From positions 62,001 through 126,000 of the forward strand of contig NZ_PYAS01000010.1 of NCBI RefSeq assembly GCF_003014695.1: a stretch of DNA of 64,000 nt. The letters are read 5' to 3'. Under the pieces are notes generated by a model. That model had not been told where the DNA came from. It worked only from the letters and a program-made list of their open reading frames with translations, and ran no database searches. The position numbers and the translations under genes were made by a program. This DNA is from Dyadobacter jiangsuensis (GTDB taxonomy: Bacteria; Bacteroidota; Bacteroidia; Cytophagales; Spirosomataceae). This document shows positions 7,899-16,322 of the stretch, in pieces; positions within the stretch are counted from its first letter, which is position 1; each line of letters begins with the position of its first letter.

Positions 7899-10295
7899 TT
7901 AATTCCAGTCCGATTCCAGGTTCACGCCCACACGGAGCGCTTTGAGACCCGTAACTCCCTGCAAGTCTTCGAGATCGAAGAACTCCAGGTCATCCAATAA
8001 AGTATTTTTTTCCTGCAAATACCGGATATAGCCTACATATTCTTCGGCCGACTTGCTGTTGAAATAGACCAGCGCGATCTTGCCCGGTTGGGTAAGCCGC
8101 TCGCCGGTACCTTTCACGTGCACCTTGTCGATCCGCTTCTTGATCACCTGGTACCGGATGTTATAGGCCCCTTCTACGTCGAACCGCCGCTCGTCGTCCC
8201 GGAAGCTGATATCAATGCTGCCCGAATTGATGAAGATCAGCTGCGTCGTTTCCAGCGGCTTTTCCAGCTGCGGGATGAGCGAGTTCGTAATGCGGGCAAT
8301 GGCAGCCATAGTTGTCAGCTGCCAAAGGCGGATATTTTTCAAGTAAAGTTCGCTGAAACGCTTTTCCGGTTCAATGGACTGGCCAATGTAAATATCGTAT
8401 TCGATCCCGTCCGTGCGGAATTTTTCGAAATAGCAGGGGTATGATTCCTGGATTTCGTTACGGAACAGATCGAGGTAGAGGTTCACGGACGAGTTGATCG
8501 CCTGCATCGAAGCTTCCAGCTCACGGCGGTTGGCAAATGCGGAGCCATGGTCCTCATCGATCATCTCGAAATACTGGTCGATACGGTTGCGCAGCACGAG
8601 TTCGCCGGGATCCATCGTGCCGGAGCCGAACATTTTCAGGCTCTCCTCCTTGAAATGCTGCAAGAACGGGTGCGCCTCGTTTTCCAGGAAATCCCGGATC
8701 TTCATTTCGTCGTTATCGGTACTTTCGTCGGTGATCTCCGCGATCCATTTCCGGCATTTGAAGATCATCTCGTCGGCCAGCCCGAAACCGAGTTTTTGTT
8801 TAAGAACAGTAAAGGTTTCTATCAATACATTGAATTGAAGACGAAGATCTTCCCTGAGTGCTGCATTTCTTTCAAGAGTGGAATTCCGGATGTCGATCGC
8901 CCCGTACAGCGGGAATACGTTCCGGAACTGAATGCCTTCGATTTCGGCACTCTGCGGGTTAAGCGCCTTATCGCGGATATAATGCCAGGCGGTTTCACGG
9001 AAACGCCACTGTACCGCGGGTTGCAGCGACGTAAACTTGTCGCGGATCACATTGTCGATCTGCAAATTGAACTCGTCGATGTAGTTGGTCATCATCTGCG
9101 CGATCCACGGCAAGGCGACGTCCAGCTTCGCCAGCAGACGTTCATCGATCGATTTCTGTTCTTTGGAATACACTTCCAGCACGCCTACCACTTTGTTATC
9201 ATGGTAAACGGGCAGCAATGCATAAGCCTCCACGCCGTCATTTTGCAGAATACGGATGAAATCCTGCTTTTTCGGGTCTTCACCGCCCAGGTTGCGCAAG
9301 AGCAGCGTTTTCGGCGCTTCGAAATACTGGGTAGCCATATCAAGATACGTCTGCTCGGCCATGTCGTTTTCTGTGGCGGCACTCATGAGCTTGCTGAACA
9401 GGATAGAGCTCCGGTCGAAGACCAGCTTGTTATTCACCCGCAGCACAGCCATCAGCCCGAAGTCGACACCCGGGTTTTCGACCAGCATTTTCAATGCGCC
9501 TGCCACGTAGTTGAAATACGTTTTGGGGTCATAGGAAGCTCGATCGAGAATGGTATTCTTGATATTTTCGACGGCGTGTTCCGCCGTAACGTCATTCAGC
9601 GTGATTACCGAAAAGCCCTCGAAATGGAATAGGCTATGCGGCAGCATCGCCGAAAATACATTGATATCGAAATTCTCCTGTAATTCGGAGCGCAGCGTAT
9701 CGAGGTCGAGCTCGGGGAGGCTGCCTTTGGCATATACTTCGCAAAAACGGTTATCGATATGCACCCGGTAATACTTTTGCAGCCCCGATTCGTCGTCTTT
9801 CAAAGTAATAATCATATCCGGGTGGTGCAGCGGCGGAAAATGGTAGAGCTTTTCCAGGATGAAGGAATAGAGCATCTGCATCTTCTGCTTGTAATTGACC
9901 CCGCGGTCCTCGATGAGGTCGCACCGGATATTGCCATCCTGCTGGAAAAGCAGGCTATAAAAACCCGACGTGCCGTAAAAAACAATAGGGCTGACGGGAG
10001 CACTCAACGCCCAGAAAACTTCCTTTTCGTTGGCGATAGGTGGCATGAGCATGCCATAGATCAAACTCAGTTCTTCCTTGTAGTTGGTGACTTCCGATAG
10101 CGGAATATCCTGACCGAAAGCCGGATTGGCTTTCAGTTTGTCAAGAACCAGCGAGAAAAATGTCTTTTTGACCGTTTCTTCCTGATCGATTTTACTTTCC
10201 AGAAAGTTGATGAAGCTCCGGAAAGAAATGGATGAGTCAAGTTTCTGGAGACCGTATGGTGTGTTTTGAGTTACATCAATCGTGATCGGTTCCAT
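7899..10295 (-). CDS. GAF-domain protein with weak class III nucleotide-cyclase-like motifs
   Basis: A 798-residue soluble protein with no signal peptide. Residues about 275-405 read as a GAF sensor domain (FGLMAVLRVNNKL through ALLPVYHDNKVVGVLEVYS). The C-terminal half is not a family I can name with certainty. It holds FPLYGAIDIRNST at 461-473, which resembles the first metal-binding Asp segment of class III nucleotide cyclases, and FEKFRTDGIEYDIYIG at 623-638, which resembles their second Asp segment. The spacing between the two Asp residues, about 160, is far longer than the usual 44 or so, so this could be an inserted, degenerate or unrelated fold. It is the first gene of the set with HD-PycTM and ppk1. 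A cyclase feeding the PycTM protein is an attractive but unproven reading. Confidence 0.7.
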   Translation of the reverse strand: MEPITIDVTQNTPYGLQKLDSSISFRSFINFLESKIDQEETVKKTFFSLVLDKLKANPAFGQDIPLSEVTNYKEELSLIYGMLMPPIANEKEVFWALSAPVSPIVFYGTSGFYSLLFQQDGNIRCDLIEDRGVNYKQKMQMLYSFILEKLYHFPPLHHPDMIITLKDDESGLQKYYRVHIDNRFCEVYAKGSLPELDLDTLRSELQENFDINVFSAMLPHSLFHFEGFSVITLNDVTAEHAVENIKNTILDRASYDPKTYFNYVAGALKMLVENPGVDFGLMAVLRVNNKLVFDRSSILFSKLMSAATENDMAEQTYLDMATQYFEAPKTLLLRNLGGEDPKKQDFIRILQNDGVEAYALLPVYHDNKVVGVLEVYSKEQKSIDERLLAKLDVALPWIAQMMTNYIDEFNLQIDNVIRDKFTSLQPAVQWRFRETAWHYIRDKALNPQSAEIEGIQFRNVFPLYGAIDIRNSTLERNAALREDLRLQFNVLIETFTVLKQKLGFGLADEMIFKCRKWIAEITDESTDNDEMKIRDFLENEAHPFLQHFKEESLKMFGSGTMDPGELVLRNRIDQYFEMIDEDHGSAFANRRELEASMQAINSSVNLYLDLFRNEIQESYPCYFEKFRTDGIEYDIYIGQSIEPEKRFSELYLKNIRLWQLTTMAAIARITNSLIPQLEKPLETTQLIFINSGSIDISFRDDERRFDVEGAYNIRYQVIKKRIDKVHVKGTGERLTQPGKIALVYFNSKSAEEYVGYIRYLQEKNTLLDDLEFFDLEDLQGVTGLKALRVGVNLESDWN

Positions 10296-10400
10296 TATTT
10301 GGTTTTTTGCACACTGAATGAATGCTCTGATGGCTTTCGGTTACTAAAATTCAGTGTTTTTTGTCAAACTGCCAACGATAAACGTTGAATTACGGTTCCA

Positions 10401-11678
10401 TTAAACCGATTCGACCTTTTCCTGCGTTACCGAAGGCTTGATGATCATTCGCAGGGACTGATCCTTGGTGAAATAGGCGATCATCCAGTTGTAAAGCGTT
10501 TTCATGCGATTACGGTGGTTGATCAGCGATATGAGGTGTATGAAAAGCCAGGCCAGCCAGGCGATCACGCCTTTGAAATGTACTTTCGGCGAAGGCAGGT
10601 CTACCACGGCTTTGGCGCGGCCAATAATGGCCATCGAGCCTCTGTCATTGTATTTAAATGCATGCAACGGCTGGTGCTCGGCGATCAGCTCGAAGTTGCG
10701 GGCCAGGTTCTTGCCTTGCTGGATCGCTACCTGCGCTACCTGCGGGTGCCCGTTCGGGAAACCGGCGTCGGTAGTTTGCAAACAGCAGTCGCCGATTGCA
10801 TATATATTGTAGGTGCTGTTAACCTTGTTGTATGCGTCCACGAGGAGCCTGCGCCCCCGTCCGTAGGCTTCCGCAGGAATGCCTTCGAAAACCCGGCCCG
10901 TAACCCCGGCCGCCCAAATAAGCGTTTTCGCCTCTATGCTGTCGCCTTCGGAGAAGTAAACCTTGTCGTCCACAAAATCGGATACGTGGGTATTGAGACG
11001 GATCTTCACGCCGAGCTTGCTCAGGTCGCGGTAGGTATCTTCCTGCGACTCATTGCTCATCGGGGAGAGCAACGCCTCACTACCATCTACCAGGTATATT
11101 TCGCTGCCCTTTCCGGCCAGCTCGGGATATTCCTTGCGCAGAATACCATTGCGCATTTCGGCAAACATCCCGGAGATTTCCACGCCCGTAGGCCCGCCGC
11201 CCGCGATCACGACCGTGAGCAGTTTCTTGATCTCCGCCGGATCGGTACTGAGTGTGGCCTGCTCCATTTGCATCAGCAGCTTGTTCCGCATACTGATCGC
11301 ATCCTCGAGCGTTTTCATCGGCGTTGCATTACGCTTCACATTCTCCATCCCGAAGAAATTCGTTTCCGCGCCGGTCGCGAACACCAGGATATCGTAGGCC
11401 AGCTCGCCGTTATGCAGGATGATCTTGTTTTCCCCCGGGACCACTCTCTGCAACTCCCCCAACCGGAAGTGAAGGTTTTCCTTTCCTGAAAAGAGCTTTC
11501 GGAACGGGTAACTGATACTCGATGGTTCCAGGAAGGCCGTAGCGACCTGGTATATCAGCGGCGGAAAGAAGTTGTAGTTATTCTTGTCTACCAGTGTTAC
11601 CTCAAATTTCTCGCTCTTTGCAAGGTCCAGCGCCAGGTTGACACCGGCAAATCCTCCTCCTACGATTACAATATTCAT
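10401..11678 (-). CDS. ndh: Type II NADH:quinone oxidoreductase (NDH-2)
   Basis: The 425-residue flavoprotein passes electrons from NADH to quinone without pumping protons, at the inner face of the membrane. It shows the FAD-binding GGGFAG near the N-terminus, a second dinucleotide fold VVIAGGGPTGVEISG around residue 155-170, and the late FAD contact YAIGDC. The C-terminus has a hydrophobic and basic stretch (WLAWLFIHLISLINHRNR) of the kind that anchors NDH-2 to the membrane. It lies 105 bp upstream of the GAF gene on the same strand and may be transcribed with it or alone. Confidence 0.92.
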   Translation of the reverse strand: MNIVIVGGGFAGVNLALDLAKSEKFEVTLVDKNNYNFFPPLIYQVATAFLEPSSISYPFRKLFSGKENLHFRLGELQRVVPGENKIILHNGELAYDILVFATGAETNFFGMENVKRNATPMKTLEDAISMRNKLLMQMEQATLSTDPAEIKKLLTVVIAGGGPTGVEISGMFAEMRNGILRKEYPELAGKGSEIYLVDGSEALLSPMSNESQEDTYRDLSKLGVKIRLNTHVSDFVDDKVYFSEGDSIEAKTLIWAAGVTGRVFEGIPAEAYGRGRRLLVDAYNKVNSTYNIYAIGDCCLQTTDAGFPNGHPQVAQVAIQQGKNLARNFELIAEHQPLHAFKYNDRGSMAIIGRAKAVVDLPSPKVHFKGVIAWLAWLFIHLISLINHRNRMKTLYNWMIAYFTKDQSLRMIIKPSVTQEKVESV

Positions 11679-11770
11679 GGTGCTTAATTTATTAGGGGGT
11701 TAATGAAATGTGTGATGCTTCGGGGTAGGTTCAGGAGGCGCAACCAATAGTGTGCCAATGCGTTAATTTT

Positions 11771-11799
11771 GGATGGCGTTTTATAGTAAAACGCCATCC
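11771..11799 (-). terminator. 12-bp perfect hairpin at the end of the lipid gene run
   Basis: GGATGGCGTTTT and its exact complement flank a 5-base loop, 9 bp after the stop codon of the methyltransferase gene at 11808. On the minus strand the tail after the stem is A-rich rather than U-rich, so it may be an mRNA 3'-end stabiliser or a factor-dependent terminator instead of a classic intrinsic one. Confidence 0.55.
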
Positions 11800-11807
11800 C
11801 TTTTATT

Positions 11808-12536
11808 TCAGGCCATGCTGTCTGTCATCTTTCCGGATTTCTTCAAATACCTTACATAACCATACAAGGCCCCGAGTATCAGTACGATCACAGCAAAAAC
11901 GGCGATTCTGCTGTCCGGCTTGGGCACGATTTCCGGGTATTTGAAAATCAGTATGGCCACAATGCCTATCAGCCACACCAGCAATGTATTATACTCTTTT
12001 AAAAGCCAGCGTTTATAATTGAAACGCATGTCTTTGAATGTCTCCGAAATACCGGCCGGATTGATCAGCCAGCGGTTCACCCGACTGCAATACGCATCGA
12101 ACTGCGCACCGAATTTATTTCTCAGAAAGTTCTCCTCGGCCAGTACAATCGCCTGATAGATAAACAAAAACAGCGGCATTACGATTCCGACGTAGATCAG
12201 CGAGTTGGCAAGAATGCCCACGCCCAGCAACATCAGTATATTCCCCACATACAGCGGGTTACGGCAATGCCGGAAAATCCCTTCGGTCACCAGTGTTTCG
12301 GCATACACCTTTTTATCGCGGCCCCCGCGGATAATGTACGCGAGGCCGATGGTGATGCCGCGGATGAGCTCTCCCGAAAACGTCACCAGCAATCCGAGGA
12401 TCACCGGGTACAGGTAATAGTGTGCTCCGAACTGCTCAGGCGAAAAAATCGGCGGCGACGGCACAAACAGCAGCAGGTACAGGATGATAAACAGGTTATT
12501 TCTGTACTTGAAAAAGAAGTTACCGATCGCGATCAT
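11808..12536 (-). CDS. Membrane methyltransferase, isoprenylcysteine/phospholipid methyltransferase type
   Basis: This 242-residue protein has about six hydrophobic segments and the SAM-binding signature of the ICMT/PEMT superfamily: RHCRNPLYVGN near 97-107 and, further on, EENFLRNKFGAQFDAYCSRV. Members methylate carboxyl groups or amines of lipids and small molecules within the membrane. A short polytopic tail of roughly 60 residues follows the catalytic part. Its start overlaps the cmoA stop by four bases (ATGA type), so the two methyltransferases are translated together. Being last in a run of sphingolipid genes, it may modify a lipid head group, but protein prenylcysteine-type chemistry cannot be excluded from sequence. 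Confidence 0.78.
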   Translation of the reverse strand: MIAIGNFFFKYRNNLFIILYLLLFVPSPPIFSPEQFGAHYYLYPVILGLLVTFSGELIRGITIGLAYIIRGGRDKKVYAETLVTEGIFRHCRNPLYVGNILMLLGVGILANSLIYVGIVMPLFLFIYQAIVLAEENFLRNKFGAQFDAYCSRVNRWLINPAGISETFKDMRFNYKRWLLKEYNTLLVWLIGIVAILIFKYPEIVPKPDSRIAVFAVIVLILGALYGYVRYLKKSGKMTDSMA

Positions 12537-13282
12537 GATTTTTTATAAGCTATCATTCCTGAAAAATTGTACCACTTGAAGAAAATTTCGCAGTCGGCGA
12601 AACCGGCCTCTTTCAGCAGAAGCATGTTTTCAGACAACTTGTAAGGGATCAGCACATTTTCGAGCGCCTCCCGCTTCTGGGATATTTCGAGCTCGCTGTA
12701 ATGGTTGCGCCGCTTATAGTTGTAATAGTATTTAATAAAATCACGATTGAACACGCTGCTCTCCGCGAGCACTTTCTCTACCAGCAGCAGCACGCCGCCG
12801 GGGTTCAATCCTTCATAAATGTTTCTCAGAAGCCTTTCGCGGTACAATGGCCTTACAAATTGCAACGTAAGGCAGAGTATCACGACAGAACCGTTGGAAA
12901 TCGGAAGCTGCTGGTGCAAATCGCCCGCGACAAGGTCGTAGGGCCTTACAAAACCCGCTTCTTTCAGCTTCACGTCGCATTTGTCGAGCATTTCCTGCGA
13001 CTCGTCGATCCCGATGAACCGGATGTCCGAGGGAATGAGCTGGTCCAGACCGATCAGCGTGGTGCCGGTAGAGCACCCCAGGTCGTACACAAATGTTCCT
13101 TCTTTCACGTGGTCGGCAGCGATCTCGGCGAGCATCCGCTGCATCTCGTTGTAATAGGGTACTGACCTGCTCACCATGTCGTCAAAGACATTCACCACCG
13201 TAGTCCCGAACTTGAAGTCCGAAACTTTTGTGATTTCATCTCTGAAGACCTGGTCTAAATTCTCACTTCCAAGGTTCTTCAT
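12533..13282 (-). CDS. cmoA: CmoA-family methyltransferase (carboxy-SAM synthase)
   Basis: The 249-residue product matches CmoA closely along its length: FDDMVSRSVPYYNEM, YDLGCSTGTT (SAM-binding loop), LTLQFV and YSELEISQKREALENV, whose Arg lies where CmoA holds the carboxylate of carboxy-SAM. CmoA makes carboxy-S-adenosylmethionine from SAM and prephenate for wobble uridine modification by CmoB. No cmoB is in this window. It overlaps the membrane methyltransferase gene by 4 bp and follows the fatty acid hydroxylase gene by 17 bp, an unexpected setting for a tRNA enzyme. Family assignment is strong; whether it serves tRNA or lipid chemistry is open. Confidence 0.85.
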   Translation of the reverse strand: MKNLGSENLDQVFRDEITKVSDFKFGTTVVNVFDDMVSRSVPYYNEMQRMLAEIAADHVKEGTFVYDLGCSTGTTLIGLDQLIPSDIRFIGIDESQEMLDKCDVKLKEAGFVRPYDLVAGDLHQQLPISNGSVVILCLTLQFVRPLYRERLLRNIYEGLNPGGVLLLVEKVLAESSVFNRDFIKYYYNYKRRNHYSELEISQKREALENVLIPYKLSENMLLLKEAGFADCEIFFKWYNFSGMIAYKKS

Positions 13283-13299
13283 AAGTTAAAGTTACAGAG

Positions 13300-13938
13300 T
13301 TAGATTGAGTTAGATTTTGAGGCGCGCTTTTCGTTGGAGTCGAAAACCCTGTCCCAAATATCTGAACTTACACCGTAACCTTTACTTGCATCTGAATAGT
13401 GATGTTGCATGTGATGCTTTTTTAATTTCTTCCAGAACCCGGATTTGAAATTGGCATGATGCAACGCATAATGGCTCATATCATAAAATAGGTACCCGGC
13501 CATGAACCCCGCATAGAAGGCTGCCACATAATATTCACTCAAAAAAAGCGTGAACAAAAAGTAGAAGCCCGTGGCCAGCGGAATGCTCACCGAAGGCGGC
13601 ATTACCAATCGCTTGGCGTCATTGGGGTAGTCGTGATGCACACCATGAAAAATGAAATGGATGCGCTCCATGAACTTGCCGCGGGGTGTAAAATGAAACA
13701 CGAACCGGTGCATAAAGTATTCGGTAAAAGTCCAGAAGAACAGTCCTCCGAATACCGTACCTACAAAATTGTACCAAAGCATCTCTCCCGGCCCCAATGC
13801 TTTCCAGGAAAAGTAGCTGATCACCGGTACGAAAATGAAAAGCGGCACTGAATAATGTACCTTCGAGAATGCTTCCAGAAAGTCACTTTTAAACATCCTG
13901 GAAGATTCCGTTGCGTTGGAGACATAGTTTTTAGGCAT
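13300..13938 (-). CDS. Fatty acid hydroxylase (sterol desaturase superfamily)
   Basis: This 212-residue integral membrane protein carries the histidine boxes of di-iron membrane hydroxylases: HRFVFH, HGVHHDYP, HYALHH and HHMQHH, with hydrophobic helices between them. The HGVHH-DYP form and the short length resemble the catalytic part of fatty acid 2-hydroxylases, which hydroxylate the N-acyl chain of ceramides. It lies one base after the DUF4833 gene and shortly before cmoA, all on the minus strand. In the setting of spt, bcerS and cerR a role in making hydroxy-ceramide is the best guess. Carotenoid or other hydroxylases of the same superfamily are less likely here. Confidence 0.85.
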   Translation of the reverse strand: MPKNYVSNATESSRMFKSDFLEAFSKVHYSVPLFIFVPVISYFSWKALGPGEMLWYNFVGTVFGGLFFWTFTEYFMHRFVFHFTPRGKFMERIHFIFHGVHHDYPNDAKRLVMPPSVSIPLATGFYFLFTLFLSEYYVAAFYAGFMAGYLFYDMSHYALHHANFKSGFWKKLKKHHMQHHYSDASKGYGVSSDIWDRVFDSNEKRASKSNSI

Positions 13939-13939
13939 G

Positions 13940-14509
13940 TCAGGATGGTTTTATTCGCTGAATAATGGTTTTACCGGTGGCAATCTCGGTGCCTTTGAGC
14001 TCGATGTAGAGCACGTTCGGTGACCAGAAAGTACCGCCGTCGATCCGGATGAATACCCTGCTCAGGATGCATTCCTTCTTATCGATGCTGGTATAAACAT
14101 GGTATTCATTCCGGGTATCCCTCCGCAGGTAAAGCGGCAATTTCGAATACGCCACCGAACGGAGTTCGTAAGTAGCATTGCCGATCGCCTTTGAATTGAT
14201 ACCGTAAGCAAATTTCCGCTGCAAATAATTGAGCTCCTTGCGTACCCCGCCTTCCGGATAACGGATCCAGAATGTATTCACGGGGTTCTTTTCGCTGATT
14301 TTTCCTTGTTTGTCGACGTTAAGCTGGTAACAGATTGTATTCGTATTCGGGTCACGCTGAATGTAAAAAAGCAATCCGGGAACGTTGTTCGGGACCGGAA
14401 ACTCGTCCGGGTCCGTGGCCGTTGTGCCGGCTTTTTTGTCTGTTAACCCTCCTGCATACGAAACAAGCGTCAGGCTGAGCGCCATCAGAATGTTGAGTAC
14501 GTATTTCAT
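13940..14509 (-). CDS. Secreted DUF4833-family protein
   Basis: The 189-residue protein starts with a cleavable signal peptide (about 19 residues, ending near VSYAGG). The mature part, rich in beta-strand patterns with NTICYQLNVD, RYPEGGVRKELNYLQRKFAY and LPLYLRRDTRNEYHVY, matches the DUF4833 family of Bacteroidota. Its biochemical role is unknown. It sits between the PfkB kinase (22 bp) and the fatty acid hydroxylase (1 bp), so it is part of the lipid gene run and is probably periplasmic. Confidence 0.75.
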   Translation of the reverse strand: MKYVLNILMALSLTLVSYAGGLTDKKAGTTATDPDEFPVPNNVPGLLFYIQRDPNTNTICYQLNVDKQGKISEKNPVNTFWIRYPEGGVRKELNYLQRKFAYGINSKAIGNATYELRSVAYSKLPLYLRRDTRNEYHVYTSIDKKECILSRVFIRIDGGTFWSPNVLYIELKGTEIATGKTIIQRIKPS

Positions 14510-14531
14510 GACTTTAATTCAAAAACTACAT

Positions 14532-15449
14532 TCAAAAAATGGCTTGTGCGATCATCTCACGGTCGCATTCGCCGTACTGTAATACTTCCTGCACCATTTC
14601 GGCATCGCCGGAAAAAGGCCCCGACGACTGGATTTTCAGCGTCGCCATCGCCGCCCCGAATTCGCCTGCTTCCTGCACGCCCGCGCCCTTCACGCGCTGG
14701 CTCAGGTAGCCGGCCATATAGGTGTCGCCGCAGCCCGTCGCGTCCACGACGTCGGTTGGCTTATAGGCCGGAATCTGGTAAAAATGGTCGTCCTTATAAA
14801 TTAGTGAGCCTTTGCTGCCCAGGGTAATGATGACTTCCTTTACCCCCAGATTGGCGAGATATTTCGCACCTTCGATCACGTCGCTCGTGCCTGCTACCAC
14901 CTCCATTTCGAACTCGTTGGCTTTGAGGATGTGGATGTAGGGCAATGCTTCTTTCTTATCTTCCCAGTCTTTGTACAGCACCTTCTGGTCTTTCACATAG
15001 CGCAGGTAACCCTGGATGTCCAGCGAAACCTTGCCTTTCGCGGCCAGCATTTTGATCAGGTCCACGGTAATGTCGTCCGAAAGCAATGGGCCTAAATGGA
15101 AGTACTTTGCTTCGATGGCCGGCATTTGAGAGACAGTGAATGGAGCTGCCTTGTGCAGCACATTCTGCTCGCGGTGGTCCTGGTTGGCGCTGTAAATGTT
15201 TTCGAAATAAACGGTGTAGGGGCTGTTCTGGGAAAAAACTTCGATGTTCTCCTCCCGCAGGCCTGCAACGATATGGCTTTCCTTCTCAGCCAATGCCGTT
15301 ACGAGCATATAGCGGACGTCGAACTGCCGGAGCGCCTTCGAAAAATAGAACGAAGTGCCCCCGGGCATATACTTGACAGACTGGGCAGTAACTACTTTAT
15401 CCAAAGTGATATGCCCGATGGTACAAATGTCGTACATGGTACTTTTCAT
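14532..15449 (-). CDS. PfkB-family sugar or polyol kinase
   Basis: A 305-residue ribokinase-fold kinase. The anion-hole and catalytic motif is DATGCGDTYMAG with catalytic Asp242, preceded by the substrate-side MPGGTSFY segment near residue 28-35 and the nucleotide-binding region VIITLGSKGS. The substrate cannot be read from sequence; the family includes kinases for ribose, fructose-6-phosphate, nucleosides and myo-inositol. Within the lipid cluster it could supply the phosphorylated polyol for a head group. It lies 43 bp after the HAD gene; that gap contains one of the 20-nt hairpins. Confidence 0.85.
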   Translation of the reverse strand: MKSTMYDICTIGHITLDKVVTAQSVKYMPGGTSFYFSKALRQFDVRYMLVTALAEKESHIVAGLREENIEVFSQNSPYTVYFENIYSANQDHREQNVLHKAAPFTVSQMPAIEAKYFHLGPLLSDDITVDLIKMLAAKGKVSLDIQGYLRYVKDQKVLYKDWEDKKEALPYIHILKANEFEMEVVAGTSDVIEGAKYLANLGVKEVIITLGSKGSLIYKDDHFYQIPAYKPTDVVDATGCGDTYMAGYLSQRVKGAGVQEAGEFGAAMATLKIQSSGPFSGDAEMVQEVLQYGECDREMIAQAIF

Positions 15450-15458
15450 TTATTTTCA

Positions 15459-15478
15459 CCAGGCATTAAAATGCCTGG
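15459..15478. repeat. 20-nt hairpin of the 8-4-8 family, copy 1
   Basis: CCAGGCATTAAAATGCCTGG: two perfectly complementary 8-base arms around the loop TAAA, in the gap between the HAD and PfkB genes. Confidence 0.7.
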
Positions 15479-15492
15479 CCAAAAGTTAATTA

Positions 15493-16200
15493 TTAACCCA
15501 GGTTTTTAATGGTGTCAGCCACCTGGGCGAAATCTGTAATTTCAGCATCGGCGACCGATGCCTGCATTTTGGTATCTTCTTCGAATCCCGCCACATTCAG
15601 CCAGATCGCCTTCGCGCCTGTTGCCTTTGCAGGCAGAATGTCTTTGGAATAGGAATCGCCTACCGCCACGCATTCCTGCGGAAGAAAGCCCTGCGCTTCC
15701 ACGCCCAACTGCCATATCGCGGGGTCGGGCTTCCGGACGCCGACCACTGCCGATTCGACGACAGCCTGGAAATAATGCGCAATGCCAAATTCCTTTAATA
15801 CGCTATTCAGGTTTCCGTAAAAGTTGGAAACCATCACAAGAGGGTATCCGGCGGCGAGGTTTTCTAGTACCGGCGCTGCCTTTTCAACACTAGTGCGTGC
15901 GACGCGGTCACATTCGCGGGCGATGGCCTCGATGGCCTGGCTGTCCAGCTCGTATCCGTTTTCTTTCAGATAGCCAAACTGCTGCTCCACTTTGAGAAAC
16001 AGCACATCATAAAACACATGATGCGGCTGGATGATCGGATGGATAGCCAATGCCCTCTCGCCAAACTTGTATGCACTCGCAAATGCTTCTTTGTCAACCT
16101 TTACATGATTATGCTGATACGCATCCCACAAAACATTGGCCCAATGCAAGCCATTTGTATCGATTGTACCGCCATAATCAAATAAAATTCCTTTAATCAT
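15493..16200 (-). CDS. HAD-superfamily hydrolase with altered motif I
   Basis: The 235-residue protein has the HAD subfamily I layout: motif I FDYGGT at 7-12, motif II Ser in VMVSNFYG, motif III Lys in VGVRKPDPAIW and motif IV GDSYSKD. Motif I normally reads DxDxT; here the second Asp, the usual general acid/base, is Gly. The nucleophile Asp8 is kept. Either this subfamily uses another residue or catalysis differs. Its neighbours, a PfkB kinase downstream and a flippase-like gene upstream, suggest a phosphatase acting on a phosphorylated polyol or lipid intermediate. Substrate unknown. Confidence 0.82.
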   Translation of the reverse strand: MIKGILFDYGGTIDTNGLHWANVLWDAYQHNHVKVDKEAFASAYKFGERALAIHPIIQPHHVFYDVLFLKVEQQFGYLKENGYELDSQAIEAIARECDRVARTSVEKAAPVLENLAAGYPLVMVSNFYGNLNSVLKEFGIAHYFQAVVESAVVGVRKPDPAIWQLGVEAQGFLPQECVAVGDSYSKDILPAKATGAKAIWLNVAGFEEDTKMQASVADAEITDFAQVADTIKNLG

Positions 16201-16212
16201 TTTTATCAGTTT

Positions 16213-16232
16213 CCAGGGATTGAAATCCCTGG
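16213..16232. repeat. 20-nt hairpin of the 8-4-8 family, copy 2
   Basis: CCAGGGATTGAAATCCCTGG: perfect 8-base arms around TGAA, starting 13 bp upstream of the HAD start codon. Confidence 0.7.
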
Positions 16233-16322
16233 CTATTAGATTTTTATATCAATTCTTATTCAAAATATATCTGCCAGCTTCATTTATTGCACTAGCTTTT
16301 TTGCTTATAGCTAGCTTCTGGT

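Noticed and set aside
6594..8000. 468-codon plus-strand frame opposite the HD-PycTM gene
   Set aside because: It spans the gap between two real genes and shows no domain; composition is that of an antisense shadow.
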